From NCBI GenBank assembly GCA_017311315.1, contig CM029669.1, forward strand, positions 17,023,102 through 17,087,101: 64,000 nt of DNA. Reading direction: 5' to 3'. Within the stretch, counting starts at the first letter, position 1; each line of letters opens with the position of its first letter. Under the pieces are notes generated by a model that searched no databases, was not told where the DNA came from, and saw only the letters and a program-made list of their open reading frames with translations. Made by a program: the position numbers and the translations under genes. Below, piece after piece: positions 46,454 to 56,623 of the stretch. This stretch comes from Dendrocalamus latiflorus. Its lineage: Eukaryota > Streptophyta > Magnoliopsida > Poales > Poaceae.

Positions 46454-48999
46454 TGTAACGACCCATTTTAAGAATAGGGCCTGATGATTCTTGCTACAGC
46501 TCAGGAGCTCAGTTATGAACATGAAGAGTTATTACATGCTCACGAGCATTTAAATAGAATTAGCTTGATTAAAATATGACCTAATGGGCAAGCTACAATA
46601 ACTTTATGGACATCTAAATACAAAATTTAACTTACATTTAGAAGAACCAATTAAATCCCACAGGAACGCTTGAGTGTGGTCGTAACTCTAACACGACAAC
46701 TACTGCATCCTTTATTCTACTGTTATTTGTTCTGATGAAAATAAGTAAGATTGAGTACACCACGTACTCGGCAACCTACATGGAAAGGCCATTTAACTAA
46801 TATGCAAGAAGTTCAACTGAATAGAGTCACAAGTTATAATACGATAAGAATAGATACAAGTTTACTAGTAAAAAATGTAGCACTTAAAATCGTAAAACGA
46901 TATTTAATTAGCAAGGGGGTTTGTCATTCACAATTTCCACGTCTACGCTCCTAAAAATAATTTTGGTAATTAATGACGATAATGATTAAATGGACTAACT
47001 TATTTATTAAGATAATTGAAAGATTTAGTTCTGGATTTTGATGATGTCATGGAAAAGACATGCAAAGATAATCAAAGATCGATATGGATCAAGACATGAC
47101 TTAAGGTAAAAAAATATTGTAGTGTAAAGATCTCTTTATAGTTTTTACCGGTTTCAGTGTTTTGTTGAAAATGACTAGATTTGTAGAATTGATGCCACAC
47201 TATAAAGAGGGGTCATGGCTAGTAGCTTGAAGCTAATCTTGTGCCACTATGATCAATTATGGTTCATGCATACATTTGAAACTTCATTTGGAACCCTCTC
47301 TTAATCTTCCTTTCAAAACTGGTATGACCACAGGTATATTGACGGTAGTACCACTGCATTGGTACTACCGGCCGTTACATGCCGATAGCATTTTTCTAGA
47401 TAGGAGCATATTGAACTTTTCTTGAATTGGTAGTACCGCATGTGTTGCGCGGTAGTACCGCAGAGCGGTCTCATTTGTTGAGCAGTAGTACCGCTAGGCG
47501 GTATGACCGCACGGTGAGACCGGTACTACCGGAGTGCGGTATGACTGCACTTTAGTTGGCGGTAGCTAATTTTTAGAGAAGTGCATTTTGGAGCATATTC
47601 TCTCCTCTTGAAATCGGTACTACTGCAGCTAAGGTACAATACTCAGATGATTGGTATTACCGAGTATTGTGAGTACGGTACTACCGATATTTGAGTTAAC
47701 TGCTAGTTTTTGTACATTTAATGAATCTTAAATAGCCGTTGAACAGTAGGTACAGTAGTACTGGCCACTACATGGTGGTAGTACTGCATCCCTTGATTTT
47801 TGGGGATTTAGACCCAATGGTCATTCTAGTGGGTGGAGACTATAAATGGCTCACTATTAGCATCAAGTGCTTCTTCTTGGACCTCATGGAATACATTTGA
47901 GCCTTTGGTACTATCTATTCAACTTATTTGCTCGATTTTCACATTTTGAGGTTGTTAAGTGCATTCAAGTGCATTGCATCATTAGTTGTTCTTTGTGGCA
48001 CTTGGGAACCTTCAAGTAAGCATCATTGACCTATTACTCATGGTGGTTGCCAACACCTAAGAGACTTGGAGGAGTTTGCGTGATGATCTTTTTAAAGAAT
48101 CTTATGAAGAGACCCGACATGTTTGTGAGTGGCATGGTGCTTGCCATCTCTAGAGTGAATAAAGAGCAACCCTAGTGGACTTGCGGTGGTTAGGCTTAAT
48201 TCATGGAGCCAGTCCCAATTAGTTTAGACTTATCTCAACATGGATTAGGAAAGACCAGCAAGTCTTCGAACCACCGAAAAACATCGCGTATCTTCATTGT
48301 GGTTTATCCCACTTGTCTTTACTTTTCATATTTATATTTCTAGCAATTATTGAATTACCTTATGTAGCTAGAATTGTATCTAGTATAGACTTGGAGTTGT
48401 GGTGGCTTAGTGAAACCTGAAGTGCCTTAGTGAAAGCTAGAGAATTTAAACCTTAATTGTGTAAAACCATTATAATGAAATTCATACTTGCTATAAAATT
48501 GTGATTTAGCCAAAAGAATTTAAAAACCTCCTATTCACCCCCCCTTTTAGCTAGTTATCCTTATTCATACATGATTGAGCAAGTTCTATGTTATTTACTT
48601 GACACAAGGGTCTAGTCTTTATGAGGCTATCTTTCATAAACCTTATGCACACCGGCACCACGCCACCATATCATACCAAAGCCTCAATCAGGGTGAGATC
48701 ATTGGCTACAACCATTTATGGGCTTCCCACCAAGTAGCCTCATCCCTTAGTATCATTTTAAAGTCTTCCGACGTGAAGCCGAATTATTCTTAGTAGTCCA
48801 AGTAAATTATTTTAATTGTACTATCTACTAATAGATATCCATACTATGATTAATTACCAAAGTTGTCAAGGTGAATATGGCCTTTATAAATATGACATAC
48901 TTTTTCGATGGTAGAGTCTAACTATTCATAATGTCATTCCAAACTACTATTGTATGTAAATAAGAGTGCTCAAATAGTAATAATAAAAGTAACAATAAT
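46454..48999 (-). mobile_element. Ty3/gypsy LTR fragment split by a copia LTR
   Basis: TGTAACGACCC at 46454 opens an LTR in reverse orientation, with AGTAAGATTGAGTACACCACG near 46745 as in related gypsy LTRs. After an inserted copia LTR, sequence resumes near 48560 (CCGGCACCACGCCACC, TTGTCAAGGTGAATATGGCC; the latter also occurs in the inverted LTR at about 28585). It is cut at 49000 by a CACTA terminus, so the end is missing. Confidence 0.65.
46950..48560 (+). mobile_element. Ty1/copia solo LTR with GGTAGTACCG repeats
   Basis: TTAATGACGATAATGATTAA near the left and CCTATTCACCCCCCCTTTT near the right are typical of plant copia LTRs. The middle (47330-47780) holds about 15 words of the type GGTAGTACCG or GGTACTACCG, short palindromes. 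GACTATAAATGGCTC near 47849 is a good TATA candidate. No internal region or clear target duplication was found; the ends are approximate. Confidence 0.65.
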
Positions 49000-49345
49000 C
49001 ACTACTGCAAAAATGGTTATACTGGACGTCTCATCTCAGACAGCTTGGTGGAACCGTCTGTATTAAGATTACCACAGACGGTTTTACAAGCACATCATTA
49101 GAATCGTCTATGATACATAATTATCATAGACGGTTATTCTTAAGAACTGCCTATGAATTATCACGGACGGTTCAGATTAAAAATCGTCTATAATATCAGC
49201 AATTATCATATACGGTTATTAACAAGAACCATCTGTGATAATTCACAGATGACTATTACCAAGAACCGTCTATGATGCCTGCATATCACTGACAGTTTTT
49301 TATCTAAACCGTCTGCGATAATGCCCTGCCACATCATCGATCCGC
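49000..49345 (+). mobile_element. Left terminus of another CACTA element
   Basis: CACTACTGCAAAAATGG starts at 49000 and is followed by about ten ACCGTCTGTGA / TCACAGACGGT-type subterminal words up to 49320, as at 42850-43210. I could not find the matching right terminus, so the element is either truncated or longer than I can delimit. DNA from 49346 to 50249 has no recognised gene and may be its interior. Confidence 0.75.
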
Positions 49346-49885
49346 AGCATCAACCCTAGGATCCCTATCCCACTTGTCCATTCTTTTTGCATCGAATGGC
49401 AGATACCGGGTCTCCTCCCAGATCTCCCTGATTAATCACCTACCCTTTCCCCCATTCACTCCAAGAACCAACACAACATGTACATACCTGATCCTCCACC
49501 ATGGTCACAGAGTTCCCAACGAACGTGACCTCATTGTCTCCTCCTTGGTATAAATCCGTTTATCCCAAGTAGCTATCTTTCTTTAATTTTTCTGTCCCAA
49601 GAATTGCAAATCTAATTCAGAGTTTTAATTGAGGCGACCTTTCTAGTGCTGGTAGGAGAACGACATGAAGCCGAAGTTCAAGCTGGCACCACAGGGCGTC
49701 AAGCATGCACACTCCACCGGCAAATCGCTTTGTAAGATATCAAAATCAAATTGTTGTGTGTGTGTTTTCACTGTTGTGTCAGTGTCATGGATTTTTGGTT
49801 GGGGTGTGCAGTAGTGACTTGGGGAAGTGATTTTGTATGTGTAGGACTTAAAGGAAAGAAGCCCCCATGGCAGAGAAATTCCCTT

Positions 49886-50046
49886 ATGGAACTTCGACCA
49901 CAGCTTCGACCATAATGTTTTGACCACGACGCTTTGACCATGGTTTCCACCACGATGTTTCCGCCACGAAACTTCGACCACAGCTTCGACCACAGTTTCA
50001 ACCAAGGCGCTTCAACCATGGCACTTCGACCACGATGCTTTGACTG
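49886..50046. repeat. Short tandem repeat, CTTCGACCAC unit
   Basis: About 14 degenerate copies of a 10-12 bp unit (CTTCGACCACG, TTTGACCACGA, TTCAACCATGG). Open frames across it on the minus strand are low-complexity (VVETMVKASWSK-like) and not credible genes. Confidence 0.8.
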
Positions 50047-50249
50047 CAATTAGAACAAAATAGAGGCCCCAAGCATGTACTTCGGAAAGAGCAAGTCCAA
50101 GCAAGGAAAAAGAAAAAACAGTGCAGCTTTTTTCTTCCGTTTCCTCGGTCTAAGAGCCGCTTCAAAGTAGCCCGAGTTCTTGATCCGTGCTCAAGATCAT
50201 GCCGCGTACTCTAGGAAGTGGTGTCACCGGTGACGAGGCATCATTTGTA

Positions 50250-51064
50250 TGATGGCGAAGGAGAGTTCCGCTGTCTCGCTGCATTATACGATGCTCACGA
50301 CAAGCAATTATGCAGCATGGACAATCAAGATGAAGGTGTACATGAAGGTTTAAAGAGTGTGGGATGCGATCGAGAATGGCAACGTCGATGTGCGCAAGGA
50401 TCAGATGGCATTGGCGGCCATCTATCAGGACATCCCAGAGGAGACGCTCTTCCTATTGGCCGAAAAGGAGACGGCCAAAGCCGCGTGGGGAGGCGTTGAA
50501 AACGATGCATCTTGGTGCTGATCGTGTGAAGAAAGCAAAGGTACGAACTCTCAAGACCGAGTTCGAGGTGCTGCATATTAAGGAAACGGAGTCGATCAAT
50601 GACTTCACCGTCCGGTTGACGGTCATCGTCAAGAAGATACGGGCCCTTGGCGAGAAGGTGGAAGAGTTGTACGCAGTGAAGAAATTCCTTCGTGTTGTTC
50701 CCTCAAAGTTTCTCCCGATTGCTTCGGTCATAGAGCAATTTGGAGACCTAAAAACAATGACCATGGAGGAGGTCATGGTCGTCTTAAGGCGTATGAGGAA
50801 CGCATCTACGACAATAGCAACAAAGGCGACGGACATCTCTTGTTGACCCATGCTGAGCGGGAGATTCGATTATCGAAGCGTGAAGGTAAGAACACTTCTA
50901 GGGGTGGTGGTTAAGGCCGTCAGAATCGAAAATTTGATAAGCCAAAAGTGAGGTGTTATAATTGTAACGATTATGGACACTTTGCTTCAGAATGCCCCAA
51001 GCTGAAGATGAAGAAAGCGTTTGTTGCTGAAGCGCTCAACGATGATGAATCAACAGTGCTCTAA
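50250..51064 (+). pseudogene. Copia gag (UBN2-like) remnant with zinc knuckle
   Basis: Segments in two frames read AAWTIKMKVYM, VWDAIENGN, MALAAIYQDIPEE, then after a frameshift near 50490 ALKTMHLGADRVKKAK, ESINDFTVRL, EELYAVKKFLRVVPSKF, and finally CYNCNDYGHFASEC, an intact CCHC knuckle, with a stop at 51062-51064. This is the order of a Ty1/copia gag polypeptide (UBN2 family). There are stops near 50358 and 50913. No protease, integrase or RT follows; the purine tract and LTR come within 150 bp, so this is a gag-only (TR-GAG-like) or internally deleted element. Confidence 0.8.
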
Positions 51065-51189
51065 TGATGAGTTGAGTTAGGGATGTTTGAGAAAGATGTG
51101 TCACCGTCCAAACTCAAGTAAGGTGTTAGGCATAAAGTTTAGAAAGTCGTAGTTAAGTCCGACTACCTCAATATTTTAGAGTCAAGTCA

Positions 51190-51204
51190 AGATTAAGGGG
51201 GACA
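51190..51204 (+). other. Polypurine tract of the gag-only element
   Basis: AGATTAAGGGGGACA precedes the TGTTAGAA that opens the LTR at 51206. Confidence 0.7.
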
Positions 51205-51205
51205 T

Positions 51206-51489
51206 TGTTAGAAATAATCTTGACTTCGAGTCCTAGACGTAGTAAAGTCCGTCTTCGAGTATAACTCAAGTTGAAGTTGTGTCCAACTTGAAGTCCGAAT
51301 ACGTATACGAGTAGGAGACTATTAGCCTTTATATTAAGGAGACTTGTACCCAATTTTGTAAGTAAAAAAAATAGAAAATCAAGAAAAAAAGGGGGAGCAA
51401 ATAAGAGAATAGAGAAATTTAGAAATTCTCTTGTGTTTTCTCAGTTTATTTGTGATGTGTACGTTTTCTCCTGGATCAAAGTTTTAACA
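51206..51489 (+). repeat. 3' LTR of the gag-only copia element (284 bp)
   Basis: It starts TGTTAGAAATAATC and ends GTTTTAACA. CCTTTATATTAAGG near 51331 is a plausible TATA region. No partner LTR is visible upstream of 50250, so the 5' end has been lost. Confidence 0.75.
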
Positions 51490-51674
51490 GGGTTGTTTCA
51501 TTTTTTTGTAACTAAAAAATGTATTGAAACGTCGTTGGTGCACGGAGCAATTTCGGCCGGGAACTCATAAGGTTCCATTCGTTCTATAAAAAAAGCCCCG
51601 ATTCCCTACCTCTACAAAACTCTGCTACTGTTGGTGCATGGAGCAATTCCGGCCGGGAATTTTACAAAAATAGG

Positions 51675-51872
51675 CTTCAGTCGCCCCCCATTGGGCGACT
51701 GTCACCTTTCGCCCATCCGGACGGCGACATTTAGGGAATATGGGAACCGTTGAGCGAATCAATGGTATCGCCCGAGCGTTGGGCGACTCAATGTAGTTGC
51801 TGTACGGTTGGGCGACTGTAATTCCAGTCGCCCAACGGTAGGGCGACAGGGGGGACTTTATTCCACCACAGT
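51675..51872. repeat. MULE left terminal array of GGGCGAC palindromes
   Basis: Seven or more GGGCGAC / GTCGCCC words occur, often as back-to-back palindromes such as GTCGCCCCCCATTGGGCGAC. The right-end counterpart is 56417-56592. These make the termini rich in hairpins. Confidence 0.85.
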
Positions 51873-52321
51873 CGGCCGCCCACTCCCACTCCCACTCATT
51901 CTGCGCACAGAGAAGAAATGAGAGAAGAAAAGGAGAGAAAGAAGAGAGGGAGGAGGGGAAGAACAGGAGGGGGAGAAGAGAAGGAGAGGAGGATAGGGTT
52001 GGAGGAGGAGGTGAGGGAGGAAGGAAGAGTAGAAACTATTCCATCCATTTGGATCCAGGTATTTTTTTGATTATGTTGTATTTGCACTATTATTTAGATG
52101 AAATGTTGGTGTTAGTAAAAATTGTAGATGTAGAAAATGTAGCACAATTTTAGTATGGAAATATTAGTGTCAAAAAGTTGTAGTATACATTTAGTAGTAT
52201 GGAACATTTTGTAGTATAGAAATATTATCACCCTTTTTAGTATGAAAAATGTAGTTTAGTGTTGTATGATGTTATTTGACATGTCGTAAATTTCAATCAA
52301 ACATGTAGGCCTACATCATCA

Positions 52322-55004
52322 ATGGCCACTACATTGAGAGTGTATTATGGTGCTGGAATTATTCGTGAAGGTCCGAATGGTGTGGATTTGAGCAATTTTC
52401 TGCAAGTAACTCTCGTACTTCCGGATGACGAGAATGCTAGAATGATAGATGTGCAGCATTGGCTGACCGAGAGTTTTTCATTGGACCCCGAGATGTGCAG
52501 CGTCGTTGTGCAAGGGCTTTGGAGCCGGTCTCCCACGAACATCAGATGGGAGTTGAAGACATTAGTGCGCTCTGCTTCGTGGAAGGGCTTTGTGCAAGGG
52601 TGCCGGCGCCGTAGATACGAGTGTGTCCTGCTTGTGCAACCGTGCTCACTACAAGCAGCTGCGCAAGTTCGTGCGGCCGCCTATGCTACTTCGGGAGGTG
52701 CTAGCAGCTCGGGCGGACCGCACCTTGGCAGAGTTGGCGGGCTGCACGTTGGCGGAGCTGATGAAGTTGCTTGTGATGAAGGCAATACGGTACATGCAGG
52801 AGCGTTACAGCCGTCAAGTTATAGAGAGGGAACTGGGCAAGCCGATGCAGTACATGGAAGAGAGTTACAGCTGTCAAACTATAGAGAGGGAACTGGGCAA
52901 GCTGATGAAGGAGAGCATAATGAGTATATCGATGGAATCTGATGACCAGAGGGCATGGGATGAAGAGCAAGCTGTAGAGGACGAGGAGGAGGACAGTTCC
53001 GATGAAGAAGAAGTTCCTATCCCCCAGGAATGGAACCGGTTTAATGCGGAGGGTGTTTCCGCACATGATGAGCATGAATCACCATGGGAGTATCATGAGA
53101 CAGAGGTTCGGTTGCATGCTATGTTTGCTGACAAGGAAGCACTGTAGGATGCCTTCAAGCTTTGGGCCCTTTCAATGCAGCGGACATTTCGCGTTGTCAA
53201 ATCAAGCCAGGAGCAGTACACTGTGAAGTGCGAGCAGGCTGGTTGTCCTTGGAGGGTGCACGCACGTAGACCCAAGTATGAGACTCACTGGATTGTGTCC
53301 AAGGTGGAGCCGCACTCCTGCATTCTAAACACTGTCTTGGCGAGGCATCGTAACCTGACGTCCAGATTTATAGCCAATGTGATGTATGGGAAGATAGTGG
53401 AGAAGAAAGATATTGCGGCCACGCATATTGTGGTAGCTATCGCGAATAAATTCAAGTATAAGATTAGCTACGCGAAGGTGTGGCGTGCAAAGCAAAAGGC
53501 GTTGGAAAAACATTTTGGCACTTTCGAGGCGGCGTACGACAACCTTCCTCGTATGCTTAAGGTGTTGCAGCAAAGGAACCCGGGCACGTACATCGCCGTG
53601 CACGACAAGCCGTCCATAAGTCCACCGGGATTTGCAGTGTTGCAGAGAGCATTGTTTGCATTTGGTGCTAGCATTGAAGCATTCAGGCACATGCTGCCAG
53701 TGATCTCAGTAGATGGGACCTTCTTGACAGGCAAATACAAAGGGTAGCTCCTGACGGCCATAGGCGTTGACGGTAACAATCAAATACTGCCGCTGGCCAT
53801 TGCATTTGTGGAGAGTGAGAATTATGAGAGCTGGCTGTGGTTTCTCAGACATGTGAGGGCTGGAGTTGTAGGCGCCCGTCCTGGTGTGTGCGTAATCCAT
53901 GATCGCCACGCCGGTATTATAAAGACGATATGAAAACTTCAAGAAGACCCTGAGGAGACCTTTCATTGGCCGGACATGAGGAACCGGTGGTGCAGTCGTC
54001 ACTTAGGGGCAAACTTTTTTTTAAGCAATTCCCGAAACAATCTTTGATGAAGCTATTCAAGAGGCTGGCTAGGCAGAACCAGCAGAGGAAATTTGATGTT
54101 TCATAGGGGTTGTTGGATGAGCACACCAGGAAGAACATTGAAGAGAGGAGCAAGGGGCCGGTCACTCCTGGGGCGGCACAACCGCAATGCTTACCAGCAA
54201 TCGATGAGCCTAACGAAGTGGTGTAAGAAGGAGGAGCTCACGAAACATCAAGTGCTTCTCGCAGTGGATCGAGGGGGAACCATTGGAGAAGTGGTTGCTG
54301 TTGCACGACACGGATGGCGCAAGGTACGGAATAATGACAACTAACCTTGCCGAGGTCTACAATTGGGTTCTCAGGGGTCTCCGTTCTCAGCCCCTTGTCG
54401 CCATCGTGAAAGGTGTTCTTCACAGCACAATCCGCTACTTCAGGGAGAGGCACGCGAGTGCCGCACTTCATGCGGCCAATCCCGGAGCCCTGTATTCGTC
54501 AAAAATTACTGCGTACATGGAGATGAAGGCACAGAAGGGTCAATTGTACACAGTGCATGTCATGGGCAACAGGGAGCATCGTTTCGAGGTGATACTCCGT
54601 GACAGAGCCGGACTTGGAGATCATGCAAACGAACCTAGTTGCACATGCAACAAGCTTAAGTTGTTACACAAGCCATGCTCTCATGTCCTCGCTGCATGTG
54701 GGACCGTGGGCATGGATCCTTCCAACTTCATGTCCGAGTACTTTTTCAAGAAGAGAATACTGCAAGCTTGGTGTGGGGAGCTCCGAGGGTTCAGGGTGGT
54801 GGGAAACTTTGCCACTTTGGACATTTCAGCGAGGACCTAGGTTCCGGATATTAACATGATGAAGGGTGGGAAGGGTCGGCGACAGAGCCGACGTATTAGA
54901 AATGACATGGACAAATCACAAGCTGGAACATCTGGTGCACGTTGTGGGCGATGCGATCAGGAGGGGCACACAGCTAGACGATGTAATGCATGTCCTGATC
55001 AGTA
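52322..55004 (+). pseudogene. MULE transposase (MURA-like) pseudogene
   Basis: From ATG 52322 the N-terminal part reads RVYYGAGIIREGPNG. A frameshift follows near 52600, then a 60-bp internal duplication (about 52792-52911), an acidic stretch, and the FAR1/MuDR-type DNA-binding region (ALSMQRTFRVV, CPWRVHARRP). The DDE region begins SVDGTFLTGKYKG, with second-site HDRHAGI. The SWIM zinc finger reads CTCNKLKLLHKPCSH near 54640-54690. A CCHC knuckle, CGRCDQEGHTARRC, lies past a stop near 54950. Stops at 53145, 53745, ~53931 and ~54103 replace expected Gln or Trp codons, and an extra T near 54018 shifts the frame. It is clearly inactive, though the domain order is complete. Confidence 0.85.
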
Positions 55005-55226
55005 GTTGCAATGCATGCTAAATTTCATGTACCATTTGTAAAACTTGTATGTTATATCGCTTTTCTGTAATGTAGTTGGTGTTGTATTTGCTTACTTACT
55101 AGATGTATTTGCTGTTCGTTAAAATGCGATAGCACCCACATGGAGAACAACACATACCCCTCGTTGCCTATATGCCAAAAGAGCCTCGTGGCACCCACAT
55201 GGAGAATTGCTTTCTGCACACACATG

Positions 55227-55666
55227 ACAAGAGAGGGCAGCTTTGCTCAGTGAGATGACAAAAGAGGGCAGCTTTGCGCAGTGACATGACAAGACAGGGC
55301 AGCTTTGCACAGTGACATGACAAGACAGGGCAGCTTTGCTCAGTGAGATGACAAGAGAGGGCAGCTTTGCTCAGAGAGATGACAAAACAGGGCTGCTTTC
55401 TGCACACACATGACAAAAGAGGCCAGCTTTGCTCAGTGACATGACATGACAAAAAGAGGTCAGCTTTGCTCAGTGAAATGACAAGACAGGGCAGCTTTGC
55501 TCAGTGAGATGACAAGAGAGGGCAGGTTTGCTCAGAGAGATGACAAAACAGGGCTGCTTTCTGCACACACATGACAAAAGAGGCCAGCTTTGCTCAGTGA
55601 CATGACATGACAAAAAGAGGTCAACTTTGCTCAGTGAGATGACAAAACAGGGCAGCTTTGCTCACT
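55227..55666. repeat. Minisatellite, about 30-bp unit, inside the MULE
   Basis: About 14 copies of TGACAAGAGAGGGCAGCTTT + GCTCAGTGAGA, with variants (ACAAAACAGGGCTGC, ACACACATGACAAAAGAGG). A block of about four units (55330-55460) recurs at 55480-55630, showing higher-order duplication. The 94-codon antisense frame here (SLSKAALSCH-like) is an artefact of the repeat. Confidence 0.92.
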
Positions 55667-55803
55667 GCTACGACCACGCGGACCAGCTTTACACGTAGGG
55701 GTAGAGACAAAACGGACCCTATAAATTGGTGTGCATTCCATTTCCCAGCAAACATTGCACATCCAAACCCCATACTACACCGCGCTTCCCTCACCCCACC
55801 GGG

Positions 55804-56190
55804 ATGGACAAAGGCAAGAAGAAGTAATGGGATAAGATGGTGAAGGATTGGGAGGAGACCCGTGACATAGCACGGTCAGATGCCGCCTGCGATGAGAAAA
55901 TAAGGGCTATACAGCCCCGGGTAGAACAAGCCCATCGTGCTACGATGAAAGGTCCCCCCTAGAGCGCCCGCGTAGCAACAACCCCATTCCGGACGTCCCC
56001 ACCGAGCGTTCGCCACAACTACCACCTGAGGGGGAGACACCTCTCCTTTGTTGGTGCAGGGACGTGTGCAAGTTCTTCAAGTCTAAGCACCGCATCAGTC
56101 TAGGTATGCGTTACTGGGGTTGCGCAAACTACTCCAATGACTACCCCAACCGTCGTTTTGACACCGCAACCTATCGGCAGCCGGTAACAA
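55804..56190 (+). pseudogene. MULE accessory ORF with GRF-type zinc finger, broken
   Basis: ATG at 55804 starts MDKGKKK and then a TAA; the frame continues WDKMVKDWEETRD in a Lys/Glu-rich segment. After a frameshift, PLLCWCRDVCKFFKSK and GMRYWGCANYSND form a CxC...C...GxRYWxCAN pattern, as in GRF-type zinc fingers. A downstream ORF of this kind accompanies the transposase in some grass MULEs. Its role in transposition is unknown. Stops near 55825 and 55960 make this copy non-coding. Assignment is from the cysteine pattern only. Confidence 0.5.
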
Positions 56191-56416
56191 CCACATGCAC
56201 CGTTTTCCCCTACCTTTTCTCCTTCACAACACGCACTAACAATATCTCTCTTTTATTTACAGTCTCCGGAAATTGTTCTTAAAAAAAATTCCCAAAATTT
56301 TTAATGCACCTACAACATACAATAAACATAAACTTTTATTACAACTATACCAAATTTTTTCCCAGTTTAAAACTACAAAATTGACAAAACTCTACAAAAT
56401 CACGGGGACTGAGTAC

Positions 56417-56592
56417 AGTCGCCCATCCATTGGGCGACTGCGCTTTTAGTCGCCCATCCATTGGGCGACTGCATGACAGTCGCCCAATGGGAAAGCGACT
56501 GATTGTAGTCGCTCGAACGTAGAGCGACAGAAATTGTATCGCCTCCCGGTTGGGCGAAAGGTGGCAATCGCCCAATGGGGGGCGACTGAAGC
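56417..56592. repeat. MULE right terminal array of GGGCGAC palindromes
   Basis: CAGTCGCCCATCCATTGGGC occurs twice in tandem, followed by further GTCGCCCAATGG, GTCGCTCGAACG and ATCGCCCAATGGGG words. It mirrors the left array at 51675-51872. Confidence 0.85.
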
Positions 56593-56623
56593 CAATTTTT
56601 GTAAAAAAAATTCCCGCGGGTAT

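Larger units (their letters stand above)
51655..56615 (+). mobile_element. Mutator-like element (MULE), about 5 kb
   Basis: The left end GGGAATTTTACAAAAAT followed by GGCTTCAGTCGCCCCCCATT matches, as an inverted repeat, the right end, which on the minus strand reads GGGAATTTTTTTTACAAAAATT and the same GGCTTCAGTCGCC block. Both ends continue for about 200 bp as arrays of GGGCGAC/GTCGCCC words. Inside lie a MURA-type transposase pseudogene, a minisatellite and an accessory GRF-zinc-finger ORF. No 9-bp target duplication is visible: the left flank ATTCCGGCC does not match the right flank GCGGGTATA. Confidence 0.85.

Noticed and set aside
49800..49825. GCAGTAGTG at 49809-49817 as the right end of the CACTA starting at 49000
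   Set aside because: The neighbouring bases (GGGGTGTGCAGTAGTG) do not match the inverted left end beyond CACTACTGCA, no subterminal repeats precede it, and the flanking triplets AAT and ACT differ.
49643..50049. Val/Lys/Trp-rich minus-strand frames
   Set aside because: Generated by the CTTCGACCAC short tandem repeat.
55227..55666. Possible CRISPR-like array
   Set aside because: Units are contiguous and similar throughout with no unique spacers, and the context is a plant transposon; it is a minisatellite.
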